NCBI RefSeq assembly: GCF_950023065.1 | Contig: NC_088678.1 | Location: 67,548,460-67,612,459, forward strand | Reading direction: 5' to 3' | DNA: 64,000 bases | Source: Planococcus citri | Lineage: Eukaryota > Arthropoda > Insecta > Hemiptera > Pseudococcidae | Shown here: positions 45,314 to 57,383 of the stretch, one piece after another | Numbering within the stretch: position 1 is the first letter of the stretch | Layout: each line of letters starts with the position of its first letter | The notes under the pieces: generated by a model | Told to the model about the DNA's origin: nothing | The model's database searches: none | The model's input: the letters and a program-made list of their open reading frames with translations, nothing else | Program-made: the position numbers and the translations under genes

Positions 45314-48300
45314 TTAAGAAACAAGACTTGTAAGATTATTGAAACATTCGCTAAGTATATGTGGTAATAACTGTTGAATGGAGAACATTTCACGAAAGGT
45401 GAGATGGTCGTTTTCCGTTTCATTTTTTCGAGACGCGTAATTTTGAAACGGATCATACTGATCCCAATCGTAGTCTACTAGTATCTGTCCATCATTTGTG
45501 TTATTTTGTATCCGTAAATTAGTCAACGTCACATGCAGCTTATCAAATGGTCTGTCCTCCAAATTCATTTCAACTTCAGCCATTGACAAATCTAAAAGAA
45601 CGTCTGTGGATAATACCGTGCTTCCATTGACAAGGTTTTGGTTAATCCAAACATAAGCTTCAGGTGACCATTCTGTTATTATCACGTTGTTTATATTCGT
45701 TGTAAGGAATACCTTAGGAACAAGTCCATCAGGTATACGAAAGGGTAATTCGTGATCGGCGTAGAACGGCAGGAAGTCGTCGAAAATTTTTACTGGCGCG
45801 GTACAATAGTCTAAAGGCAAAGAAAGCAGTGGTTCTGCGAAAAGGGTAACTATTTTCTCGATCAACGAGATCATCAATTGTTGCGTTTCTTGCACTATCT
45901 GCGATCGTTCGTGATCTGCGAAATTGTGGGGGTTTGGGAGCAGTTCCACTACCTGAAATTGTGATTGGTTTTAGAGTGCGAAAAAGGGAATATGTGAAGT
46001 GATCTTGGTGATTTGAAGTACGAGTTGAAAATACTTAGTATTTCATGCTTACGTCATCCTCAAGAGGAGGACTGAATTCCACTTCAAAATCATTCGAATT
46101 ATCTTGTTTTACTAGCTGAACGGAAACATTCTCCATAAGGAAATGAAGATCGTCGAATTCGTAAGTAGTGTTGAACAGGCTAATTTTTCCGAACCAAGAA
46201 ATCATTTTAAAGCGGATCTGAAATTTTTTAGTGCATTAGTATCAAGAGAATTTGTACAGCAGCATATTCCAGGAGTGATCAATGTGATCAGAGAAGCCCC
46301 GGAGAAGGCGTTGACAATCCGCAAAGGTTCAATACGTAAAATAATTGCTGAGCCAACAGCCAACTTACCTCCAAGCTGCTATAGAGATAACATTGAAAGA
46401 ATCTTGGATACGGTTGCAATTTTGTTCTGGGTTTAGCATCAATTGAAATATTGTAATTAAATGATTCTATTTGGATACTTGATTCTGCCTTGAAACTTTC
46501 TGGTATCGTCATATTCCAAGTATCGTACAGTTTTTGTATCGTACTACCGTCGAATTGCTGAGATAACTTGGTAAATAATTTTACAATCGGATGTTCTTCA
46601 AATGAATTATTCGGAATATTCGAGTTTCTGTAATCTGTGAAAGCAGGGGAAAATCGATTGTAGGCTTTCTTCGAGTAGAAATTCATCTATAAAGATGACT
46701 TACGTTTCATCGATGGCATTATCGAAGACGCAATCGCCAATTGAATCCCTTCCATTACCCATTTGGACTGATATTCCGTCAACGCAACGTTCATTTTACC
46801 CTCAATAACGATATAATTGTGCGCAGTCACATTAATACATTCCCTTTTTTGATCAACTGTTATCGAAATGTGATCCACATCGAAGTGTAATGGAAAAATT
46901 ATTTCATTACCATAATCTAAATCAGTGGTTCCTCGAATATCTTTAATCGTCAGAGTGCTGACGGCGTGGCCGGAATTTTCAGCGAACGAGTGACTATCAA
47001 AATTGTCCATTCCTGCGATGGTGATATTGCTCAAGGTACGATATAGAGAGGTGATACTTGGTATGAAAAAGGAATTATTCATTTTATTTAGCAGTGTTGT
47101 GATGTCATGAGCCAGAGTTTCATTTGAATTTGTACATCGAGTGGAAGAGACCGCTGAAAACAAAAGGAATCGAATGCGAGTGATTCAAATAGAATGAAAT
47201 CGTCAAAATTTTCAAAATTGTAGTCAGCATATTTCTCATGTTGGATTTTTTTAAAAAATGGAGTGATCTCATCATCCAATCTCTTGAGCATAAATAAATT
47301 AGGTTTGTGGGCTCAGTAAAGCACAGATAGGTATTGAAAGTTAGTGCATTAATTCCTGGTCCTCTATTTACGAGTGAGGAGGGGAGGGGAGGAGGAGGTC
47401 GAATGGAGGAGATTGGTCGTGCAAGTCCTACAGTTGTCCTGCTTTTATCACTTTTCATCGAAAAATCCTGCTTTCTTAATTCTTATCAATCAAACTCGAA
47501 AATATCAATTCATATCTTCTTTTTCTGGAATTTTGAAAAAAATTTGGTTGAGAAGAGCTTATTTTCCGACTTTTTTAGAACTTGAATTAAACATTTTTGA
47601 GAGCTTTTGCCCTCGCATCGTTCGGGCTATTTGCTTTTCTTTTCCGAAACGAAATCCTATGGTTCGAAATTCAAATTCAAGAAATGTTTGAAGTTTGGAT
47701 CAGAAAAGTAAATTCCTCCCAGCAAAAGATTTTTTTTGCTTTTCAAAACATGAATTTTTGAACGCTTTTGGACTTATGCTTGATTCGGAGTCGTATGCTT
47801 TTCTTTTTCGAGCTTGAATTTTTTATCAATCATCAACATTTTGATGCAAAAATGAAATTTGAAGGTGAAAACAAAATATATACGAATTGAAATAATAAAA
47901 ATTACATTTTTGGTATCCGCTTGTTTGAAAAAAATCTTAATATGTCTGACTTTGAAGACATTAGAAAGGCGAAAAATGTACCTAAGTACATATAAAATTT
48001 TGCATCACCCCCTCTTCCCCCTTGAAAAATTCCAAATGTTTGAAAAATACCCTGCTAAAAGTCCTGTTAAAGTCCTGTTTTTTTATTTTGAAATTTTTTT
48101 AGACACCCAGTCAAAAAATCAATACCTATTGATTTTGTTTTTATCGCAACTGTTTAATTATGAAAATAGAAAAGCAAATTTCGGAACAAAAAACAGTCGG
48201 GAATATTTTTTAAAAGTTTTATTTTTATTTTCTGAATTTGTCATCTTGACTTCTTCTGAGTGTGTTTGCTATTTTTGGTATTAATTTATTTTTTCGCCGC

Positions 48301-48537
48301 TTTCTGGATGGTTTTGCGTTAAAAAGAAAAAGGAGGGGAGGAGAGGGGAGGGGATAATTTTTTTTAACAACATTTCCTGACCTTTTGTGGGGGTGATTGT
48401 TACATTATAATTCAAGACCTATTTCATACCGTATCCTCTCTGCGGTAAGTATTCTTTCTAACTGAGACAAATTAAATTAAAAATACGAGTATTTTTTTAC
48501 CTGCCAAGGTGAATGAAATTAAAAGCAAAATCTTCAT
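45314..48537 (-). CDS. Copy 7: internally deleted paralogue, exons 2 and 4 fused in frame
   Basis: Exons are 48501-48537 (MKILLLISFTLA), a fused 46704-47153, 46369-46634, 46053-46217 and 45314-45952. They total 1557 nt, or 518 residues. The second exon begins like exon 2 (AVSSTRCTNSNET, DITTLLN) and passes directly into the middle of exon 4 (KMNNSFFIPSITSLYRTLSN). The 3' half of exon 2, all of exon 3 and the 5' half of exon 4 are missing, about 200 residues. The reading frame and the phases at both ends are kept, so a secreted short form is possible. Exon 7 has LVPKVFLTTN and lacks part of the usual 3' half. Either a new short paralogue or an early pseudogene. Confidence 0.72.
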
Positions 48538-48709
48538 TGTGAAATATTGCGTTGAGAAACATAAAAGCGAACTTTCTCGAGGCATCACTCGATAAAATTT
48601 ACTATAGAACATAATTATTCAATTTACTAATAGATTCAATAAGCATGACTTTTTTACGTTATCGCTGCTTCAAATTAATTTTTTAAATCCGTGTACCAAC
48701 TCTGATGTA

Positions 48710-48785
48710 ATTTAAAATTGCTCAATATGAAATTAAAGGCTAGGAAAATAATCAATATAATTGAATACAATAAAGTGGTAAGTCT
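48710..48785 (-). promoter_or_regulatory. Diverged promoter block, copy 7
   Basis: It is only partly like the others: CACTTTATTGTATTCAATT on the minus strand, and ATTGAGCAATTTTAAATT below it. The same sub-type is seen for copy 8. Confidence 0.3.
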
Positions 48786-48839
48786 AGGTACTCAGTAAAT
48801 ACTATTAAAAATGTTTCACATAAATATGCAACGTATATT

Positions 48840-49750
48840 CGAATTAATTTTTTGGCTTTCAAAATTGATAGGGGACTTTTTAGGATGACTTTGGTAGCCT
48901 CCAGCAAATTTTTGAATTTTTTAGTTCTCCAAAGAATGATCTAAAATATAGATTTGAACGTACAGAAATGATTTTTGTAAATTCTTGTGTCAATATTTTC
49001 ATCCCCAGAATTGATAGGTGGTTCTTTTGAGCTGTTTTGTTGAAGCCTTTGGAGAATCTTTTTCATCTTTTAGTGCTAGAAAAAAAAATGTTTGAAATCT
49101 GGATTTACACATACTTACTTACAGAAGATTTTTGAAAAATATAATTTTTTAGTTCTTGAAATAATATTTTTGAAAATTTTCGTCTCAATTTTCCGACTTT
49201 CAGAATCGATTTGTTGATTTTTTGATTATACCGGATCGACCAGAAAAAAATGGCTGAAATTAAGATTCGAACAAAATGAAAGAATTGTTGAAATTTTTGC
49301 TTCAATAATTTTGATTTTTAGAGTCAATTTGTAGCGTTTTTTGAGCTACCTATTCTTGATCCCCTTTGGAAATTTTTTGAATTTTTTAGTTCTATTAAAA
49401 AATAGTAGCCAGGTATGGACTTGAATTACCTTCGATTTTTGAAAATTATTGATTGTAATCGATTGGTAATAGTTCCTGTAAGCGATTCTGGAACCTCCTA
49501 TGCATCTGTCAATTTTTTAGAGATTTGAACGAATGGGGAAAAAATTGAAATTTTTGCTTTAATGTTTTAAATAAAGTTTTAATTTTTAGATCGAATCTGC
49601 AGCCTTCTTGAATTATTTAAAATCCTTTAGAACATTTTTTGAATTTTTCAGTTCTCGAAAAAAAAACCGGAATTGAACAAGTAGAAACTATTTTTGAAAA
49701 TTGATTCCCAAATTTTGTCCTTTAAAGTTGATGGGAAATAATAATACTCC
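48840..49750. repeat. Spacer tandem repeat array, ~140-bp unit (about 6 units)
   Basis: Anchors include CAGAATTGATAGGTGG and CAGAATCGATTTGTTG, plus TTTTTTAGTTCT segments. It ends about 100 bp before the stop of copy 8. Confidence 0.5.
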
Positions 49751-49847
49751 TTATACATTACATAGGTTAGGTACTATTAAAAATAAAAAAGAATTTCATT
49801 AGTTTAATTGGCACAGAATTAATAATACGATAGTAATAAAAATTATG

Positions 49848-52800
49848 TTAAAAAACGATACTGGTAAGATTATTGAAACATTCGCCAAGTATACTTCGTA
49901 ATTTCATGTCAATAGAGACGATTTCCGGAATAGAAAAAGTGACCGTTTTATTGTTTTGAGGAACGTAATCCAACGGACTCGAATTTAAACCCACTGCTAT
50001 CTCTCCTTCATCTGTGTAATTTCGTATTACTAAAGTAGTCAATATTAAATGCCTTTTATAAAATGGTTCTTCGTTAAAATGCATGCCAATTTTAGCCTCT
50101 GCAAATTCTAAATCAACGGATGTCGATAACTTCACGGTGCCATTGAAACGGTCTTGGTTAAACCAGACAGAAGCGATGGATGATTTCGTCCACTGTGTGA
50201 TTATTACGTTGTTTATTTTCGATATCGTGCTATTAGGTACACGTAAGGGTAATTCGTAATCGGCGTAGAAAGGCAGGAAGTCGTCGAAAATTTTAACTGG
50301 TGAGGTACAGTGGTCTAATGGTGAAGAAAGCGGTGGTCTTGCAAACAGGGGGACTGTTTTCTCAATAAATGAAACAATCAATTGTTGCGTTTTTTGTTCT
50401 ATTTCCAATCGCTCGTTATGTGTGAAATTGTATGGATTTGAGAGCAGTTCTACCTGAAATTGTGATTAGGATTTAGAGTGAGAGTGATCTGAAGTAGATA
50501 TTTGTAATTTGAAAAAAGAATTGCATGCATTGCTTACGTCAGTTGTTACAGAGGTGTGCAATAATAATTCGAAATCGTTCGTATTATTTTGTTTGACTAG
50601 CACGATGATAACTCTCCCCATTCGGAATTCAATTTCGTCGAATTCGTGAGTGGTATTGAGCACGCTGATTTTCCCGAGCCAAGAAGGGATTGTGTAGTGG
50701 AACTGAAATATATTTTAGTGCATTAGTGTGACTGAGTGATCATTGTGATCAGAGAGGGGTTGACAATCTGCAAGTGTTTGGAAAGATAACTTACCTGCAA
50801 GTTGCTGTAGAGACAACATTGGATACAATCTGGATACGGTCTTAATGCTGTTTCCGGTTTAGCATCGATAGAAATATTGTAAATGTTTGATTCTATTTGG
50901 ATACTTGATTCTGCATTGAAGCTTTCAGGTATCGTTATGTTCCATGTATCATACAGTTTTTGTATCGTGCTACCTTCGAATTGCTGAGATAATTTCGTGC
51001 TTATTTTTAAAATCGGGTGTTCTTCGAGTGAATTGGCCGAATCATTCCTGCTTCTGTAATCTGTAAAAGCAGAAGAAAATGATAATTTATGAGACTTTTT
51101 CGAGTAGAAATTCATCTGACAAGGGAACCTCTTGAGGTGTCACACTCCGATTTGAACGTGACTGCAATTTTTGGAAAGGGCATAGTCTAAAATCCCCAAA
51201 ACCAAATTTTCAGCTGCCCAAGTTCATTTTTCGATTTTTGGCGAATTTTTGAAAATTCAAAATTGATTGTTTTTGGCGATTTATGCTTTTTTTAAAAAAA
51301 AGTACGTGCTTGATCAATAAAAATGGTCAAAATAAGTCCCAAAACTAACATTAATTACCCAAATCCGAATTTCACAATTTCCAGCCATTCTGGAGCCTCC
51401 AGCGCGATTTTTCAATTTCTCTAGGATTTTGAATTTGCTCCAGAAGGCGTGAATATGAAGTTGGGCAGCTAAAAATCGAGTTGTATATTACACTCGACCT
51501 GTTTAACAAGTTTATCCACATTTGAGTTGAATTTGAGAGTGACACCTCAAAAGTGGCTTTTTGACTTTTTTCAAAATTAAAAGATTACTGTTCGTGAGGA
51601 AATTTTTGAAATTTACCATTTCCAGCCGTTTTAGAGCGAGAGTGACACCTCAAAAAACCACTCTTGAGGTGTCATGCACTCTCAAAATCGGCTCAAATGT
51701 GGATAAACTCGTTAAACAGGTCGAGTGTAATATACAACTCGATTTTAGCTGCCCGACTTCATATTCACGCCTTCTGGAGCAAACTCAAAATTCTGGAGGA
51801 ATTGAAAAATGGCGCTGGAGGCTCCAGAATGGCTGGAAATTGTGAAATTTGTATTTGGGGGTTAGTTTCGGACTAAATACAGCGGTTCGCGTGAATTTCG
51901 AAAATTTCCACACAAACGGTCATATTTTGATTTTTTGGATTTTTCAATTTTGAAAAAAGCTCGTCAAAAAACCACTTTTCAGGTGTCACTCTCAAAATCG
52001 GCTCAAATGTGGATGAACTCGTTAAACAGGTCGAGTGTAATATGCAACTAGATTTTTAGCTGCCCAACTTCATATTCACGCCTTCTGGAGCAAATTCAAA
52101 ATTCTGGAGGAATTGAAAAATCGCGCTGGAGGCTCCAGAATGGCTGGAAATGGTGAAATTTGAATTTGGGTAATTAATATTAGTTTTGGGACTTATTTTG
52201 ACCATTTTTATTTATCAAGTACGTACTTTTTTTAAAAAAAAGCATAAATCGCCAAAAACAGTCAATTTTGAATTTTCAAAAATTCGCCAAAAATCGAAAA
52301 ATGAACTTGGGCAGCTGAAAATTTGGTTTTGGGGGTTATAGACTACGCTCTTCCCAAAAATCGCGATCCCGTTTAAATCGGAGTGTGACATCTCAAGAGG
52401 TTCCCTTTGTAAGGATGACTTACATTTCAACGATGGCATTATCGAAGAAGCAATCGCCAATTGAATTCCCTCCATTACCCACTTGGACTGATATTCTGTC
52501 AACGAGACGTTCATTTTGGTTTCAATAACCGTGTAATTGTGCGCAGTCACATTGATACTTTGCTCTTTTCGAAGAACCGTTATCGAAATGCAATCCACCT
52601 CGAAGTATAATGGAAAAATTGTAAAATTTCGACCATCGTAATGTAAATTAGTGGTTCCTCGAACATCTTTAATCGTCAGAGTGCTGGTAGTTTGACCGAA
52701 ATTTTCAGCGAACGAGTGACTATGAAAATTGTGCATTCCTGTGATGGTGATATTACTCAGGGTACGATGTAGAGAAGTGATATTCGGTATAAAGAAGTAA

Positions 52801-55800
52801 TGTTTCGTTTCAAAAATATCAAAAAGAGAAAGCGAAGTGATTTCGTCTTCAGCGTAGCGAGAAAGCATTGCATGCACTCGTAGTGTTTGCCTGAAGTTAT
52901 CATTGTTTTGTAAATTGAACTCGAATAAGGATGGTAAGAAATATTTGATCCGTCTTTCCAGATCGTGTCGGATATCTAATGCCAAGTCTTCGTGAAACCA
53001 GGGCGAATGTGTCTGAAATAACGCGACTGTTTAGTTGGATATTTGCGTCTGATAGTGAGCTCCAATAATTCAAAATTAGGTACCTACCAGACCTACCTAG
53101 ATAAGTATTGTGGTACTTACGTAATTAGATTCGTAACCTTCGTAGAGTATGAACTCAATGTACGGATTAAATTCGTTCTTTGTGAGATCTTTTAGTGGTT
53201 CTGCTGTTACGTAAATGGAGATGTTTTCGAAATCCAGAGATCGTGCGAAACCCACATGAGCTATATCTGGGGTTGCTCCCAAGTATCCCTTCATTTCAAT
53301 GAATAGGTGGCGGAAGAAGAAGATCTGCGAACAAATCGATAAAAAAAGTTCGATTTTCCTATATTTTTATGTAACTATTTTATTGATGAACACGTTGATT
53401 GATTTCAATGTTTAAATTATTGCCCACCTAATACCTACTGAAAGCTACTTACAACTCTATTGCGATTAAATTCATGTCGCATGTTGGCAGATTCTACCTT
53501 GATTGGGGTTACAGTGATATTTGTGAAGTAGAACTCGTTTTTAAAAGGTCCTAATTCACAGTTGGCATATGTTTCGAAAGTGAACGAATTTCGAGTCTCC
53601 ATGCTGAGAACAAATTTTTCGATCGTATCTGAATCCATTGTTTGGAAAGTTTTTGCGATGGTATTGTTCAGAAGAGTTGTGACGTCATGACGCAGTGTCT
53701 CATTCAAATTCGTACTTTGAGTTGAAGAAACCGCTGAAAACAATATAAATTCAATGTGGAGTGATTTGAATTGAGTGAAATCGTCAAAAAGTCTCAATAT
53801 TAATGTAGTCATCTTTTTTCTCAAGTTGGATTTTTAAAAAAATGGCGTCAACTCCTGATCTCATCCTCCTAAAAAATTTGGACTCTCTCAGGGGAGAGGA
53901 GGTCAAACCAGGGTGTTTCCTACGGTCCTGCAAATCCTACTTTTTATCACTTTCATCAAAATGTCCTGTTTTTAGTGTGCGTAGCACACTATTGGTTTCG
54001 CTTTGAGAAATGAAATTTCATTATACATGAATGTTCTCTTAAACTATCCAACTGTTTTTTGTACCTATTGGACACCATTTGAGAATCATTAAGGCAGAGG
54101 GAATAGATTATTTTTCATTCAATTCGGATGGGTAATTGCTGAGTAATTGCAATTTTAGTTCATTATTTTAATGCATAAATTCCTAAAAAAAAGGAGAAAG
54201 GGGACTTGCAAAACACCTGCCGCTCATTGTACCCTGCTATACCCCCAGTCTATTCCATCTCCGCTTTTCAAATCAGCTGTCTCATTGTACCCTGTTACAC
54301 CCCTCATCTGTTAGCTGTATATTCCAAGTGGGAGTGGTTTGGTGGGGCGTTTACCCAACAAATATATTCTTTTAATGCCCAAACCCCCCATGTGAACTCG
54401 TAGTAGAATGGTTAGGGCATGTAGGTAGGAATAGGAATTGTAGGGTCCCAGGTTCGAATCCCCATCAGGTAGGTAGGTATTGTAAAGGTAAATCGTGATT
54501 CTAACTTGTCGTCCAAGACAGGACAAGTTAGAATTTGGATAAAACGTCCCACCCTTCCGAGCTCACGGAGCTTCGTCAGGTACCTTTAACTGTCTAATAC
54601 TCAATAATAACACATTCAATGCACGAGTTGTTTTATTGAATGAAGTTATATCTAAACAGAGTACTAGTTCTATTCTACTACTTATAATAGAACGTCCATT
54701 GTACAATGATAAATCATTAGCACTTCTGCACTAGATGCGACCAAGACCATAGAAAATATAATAATGAGGCCACAGACATCCGAGATGTTTGTCCTGCACT
54801 CCGTCCGAACTAATTCATCCAGAGCGCGCTGCTATGCAGTGCAGCCTCGGCTTTAGGGCATAAAGTTCCCGACTATAGCGAGTAACTTTGGTCCTCGAAT
54901 ACTCTCTACATATGCCCCGGCTGCGGAGTCCCGCATGCCAGAGGGCGCGTCTGGGCGTCGAAGCCTCAAGAGAGGAACGACACGTTCGTCCAGAGAGCAT
55001 CGAGGACCGCTGCAGTGCAGCCTCGGCTTTAGGGCATAAAGTTTCCTACTATAGCGAGTAACTTTGGTCCTCGAATACTCTCTACAGTATAGGTGACGGA
55101 TTTTTCGTTGGAAATATTGGATAGGTAAATGCTGTGAAGTGAGTACATGATGCTGGTGCAAAAAAAAAAACGAATTTTGAATCCTGTAGCCCCCTTATTT
55201 TAATTTATAAAAACAAAGTTATGAATTATGATGATATCATTTTGCTAAATGAATTTTCATTTCATTTATTCAAATACTTTTTACTAAACCTATAGCGCCA
55301 TAAGTACAGTAAAAATTACCTTAAGATAAGTAATTTTTACTTTCTATGATGTAAAAATTACTTTAAAATGAATAATTTTTACACAATTTGGTTTATGTAA
55401 TTTTTATTATCATGCTTTAGTAAAAATTATTAAAACAAAATCATTTTTACTAATGTTATAGCAAAATTTATTAAAATGATGATTTTTACTATAAGATTAC
55501 AGTAAAAATTATTATTGTAACTGAACAGTTAGAAATTACTGATTTTCAAAACAAATTTTATCATACTTATATTATGTATTTTTGAATGGGATCCGGTTAT
55601 TGTGCTAAATATGTAGTCAAAATTTTTTGTAAAAATTACCCATATTTTTTTTTGTGCAATTTAGAGGCAATGCGAATTCTTAACATATTTTATATGATTT
55701 AATAATTTTAGAATCAAAGGCAAATTCTGAAAATTGGTTTGAAATTTTATAAATTTGAAGACAATGGAAATTCTAAACAAAATATGAAAATTTGTCATTT

Positions 55801-56992
55801 TTTAGAGACACTGAATGTGAGCTTGAAAATGATATGAATTATTGTATGTAATATATATGAAGATAATGAGAATTCTGAAAAATTAGAGGCATGCACTACT
55901 TAGATATGTACGAGTAATAGCGGTTATAGCTGTAGAAAAGGCAGCTAGCTACGCACACTTTGCAGCTAAGCTTTGCTTAGCTGTCTAGTTTCTTTTTTCA
56001 GACTTCAAATTTTCAACTCATTTTTCATTTTTTTAGAATTTTGAAATCATTTTGTAGAAAGGGTTCAATTGCAGACTTTTTTAGAACTTGAATTACGCAT
56101 TTTTGAGAGCTTTTGACGTCGTGTTTCTCGGGCTGAAACAACTTTTGGTTCAAATCCAAGAAGTGCTCAAAGTTTGAATCTGAAAAATAAACTCCTCTCT
56201 GCATGTAGAAACTTTTTTTTAACTTATTGAAATATTTGTATTTGAATTTTTTGAAAAAAATCAAATGATGAGATTTTTTTTCAATACCCGCTTGTTTCAA
56301 AAAAATCTTAATATGTTTGAAGACATTAGAAAATCGAAAAATTTGAATAAAAAATTATACCTCGTTCCCTCCTACAATCTTTCGAAAAACTTCAAGTGTT
56401 TAAAAAATGTTCTGCCAAAATGTCAAACAGATCAAGATATTGATGTTTTGATCACAAATTTTCAAATTATAAAAATACGAAAAACAAACTTCGGAACAAA
56501 AAACAATTGGGATTATTTTTCAAAAGTTTGATTTTTGTTTTCTGAATTTGGTACCTATTTTGACTTCTGAAAGTGTTTCCTATTTTTTGAAAAATTAAAT
56601 TTTTTCGTCGTTTTCTGATGATTTTGCGCCTAATGAGGAGGGGAGGGGAGGGTGTAGTTCTTAGTTTTTTCAATTGCTTGATGAGTTTATGATTTTCGAA
56701 CCATATTTAATGAATTTTTTCTGCTCAGAGACGATTTTCCTATTTGGGGTAGGTTTTGATATCAATCTACGAATTTGCAATGGATAAACTTACATTACTT
56801 TCACCAAAGATTATAGTTATTTAAACGAAATTTCCAGACTTTTTGGGGTGATTGTTGCATTCAAATTAAAGACTTATTTTACTCTGTATCCTGTCTGGTA
56901 CACTTACCAAACCGAGACAATTGAAATTAAAAATACGAGTACATATTTTTTTTACCTGCCAAGGCGAATGATATTAAAAGTAAAAACTTCAT
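49848..56992 (-). CDS. Copy 8: secreted paralogue, seven exons, two large introns
   Basis: Exons are 56956-56992 (MKFLLLISFALA), 53453-53733, 53121-53324, 52424-53012, 50795-51060, 50538-50702 and 49848-50453. They total 2148 nt, or 715 residues. It is of the long subfamily, close to copy 9 (AVSSTQSTNLNE start, 589-nt exon 4). Intron 1 is 3.2 kb and contains a SINE-like head, a solo-LTR candidate and an AT palindrome cluster. Intron 4 is 1.36 kb because of a foldback insertion. Exon 4 keeps LSNITITGMHNFHSHSF; exon 7 keeps FDDFLPFYADYELPLRVP but is shorter (606 nt). The frame is open in all exons. Function unknown. Confidence 0.8.
51118..52410. mobile_element. Foldback element in intron 4 of copy 8
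   Basis: Left end GACAAGGGAACCTCTTGAG and right end (inverted) ACAAAGGGAACCTCTTGAG begin long arms (about 51118-51560 and 51960-52410). A third, partial copy of the arm sequence (GGTCGAGTGTAATATACAAC and neighbours, about 51650-51880) sits in the centre. The intron of copy 4 reads AAATTCATCTAAGGATGAC without it. No ORF belongs to it; the minus frame that runs from exon 4 to 52215 is read-through. Confidence 0.75.
54393..54590 (+). mobile_element. tRNA-derived SINE-like sequence
   Basis: It has an A-box-like TAGAATGGTTAGGGCA and a perfect B-box GGTTCGAATCC at about 54451-54461 on the plus strand, about 40 bp apart. Downstream is a hairpin (ATTCTAACTTGTC / GACAAGTTAGAAT). No tRNA acceptor stem can be folded, so this is a SINE head and not a tRNA gene. 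Confidence 0.5.
54591..55086 (-). repeat. Candidate solo LTR with internal 76-bp direct repeat
   Basis: It starts TGTAGAGAGTATTCGAGG and ends ATTAGACA on the minus strand (TG...CA). A TTCAATAAAACAAC poly(A)-type signal lies near its 3' end. GC is far above the surroundings. A segment of about 76 bp occurs twice (54835-54910 and 55011-55086), 176 bp apart. I see no clear target duplication, so the LTR call is tentative. Small minus frames here are not genes. Confidence 0.35.
55205..55560. repeat. Cluster of AT palindromes (GTAAAAATTAC type)
   Basis: At least eight variants of GTAAAAATTAC / AGTAATTTTTAC alternate in orientation over about 300 bp, giving nested hairpins. It may be the remains of a MITE. 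No coding potential. The following 55561-56030 is AT-rich without recognised content. Confidence 0.45.
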
Positions 56993-57129
56993 TGCAAAAT
57001 ATTGCGTTGAGAAACATGAAAACGAACTTTCTCGAGACATTGCTCGATAAAATTTGCAATAACTATTTTCAATTTACTAATAGATCCGATAAAAATGATT
57101 TTTTGCTTTATCGATGGTTCGAATCTGAT

Positions 57130-57200
57130 GTGATTAAAAATTGCTCGATATGAAATTTAAAACTCGAAAACACCAAGTACCAAAATGAATACAAAGTGGC
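57130..57200 (-). promoter_or_regulatory. Diverged promoter block, copy 8
   Basis: CACTTTGTATTCATTTTGG, then ATCGAGCAATTTTTAATC on the minus strand. It is similar to copy 7 and different from copies 1-6. Confidence 0.3.
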
Positions 57201-57383
57201 ACTCAGATTTCAAAACCCAGAAATCCGCCAATGAAGATACATAAATGAAGACAAAACACCTGCTCTTGCAATCAAATTTATTATTTTTAATGACTTTATG
57301 TGTAACTTGGCGGTGGGAGTTTCATTTATTTAATTGGTACAAAATTAATAATACATATTAGCTAAATTAGACTAACAATAATG

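Noticed and set aside
54411..54480. tRNA gene on the plus strand
   Set aside because: The B box is perfect and an A box is present, but no acceptor or anticodon stem can be formed. A SINE head fits better.
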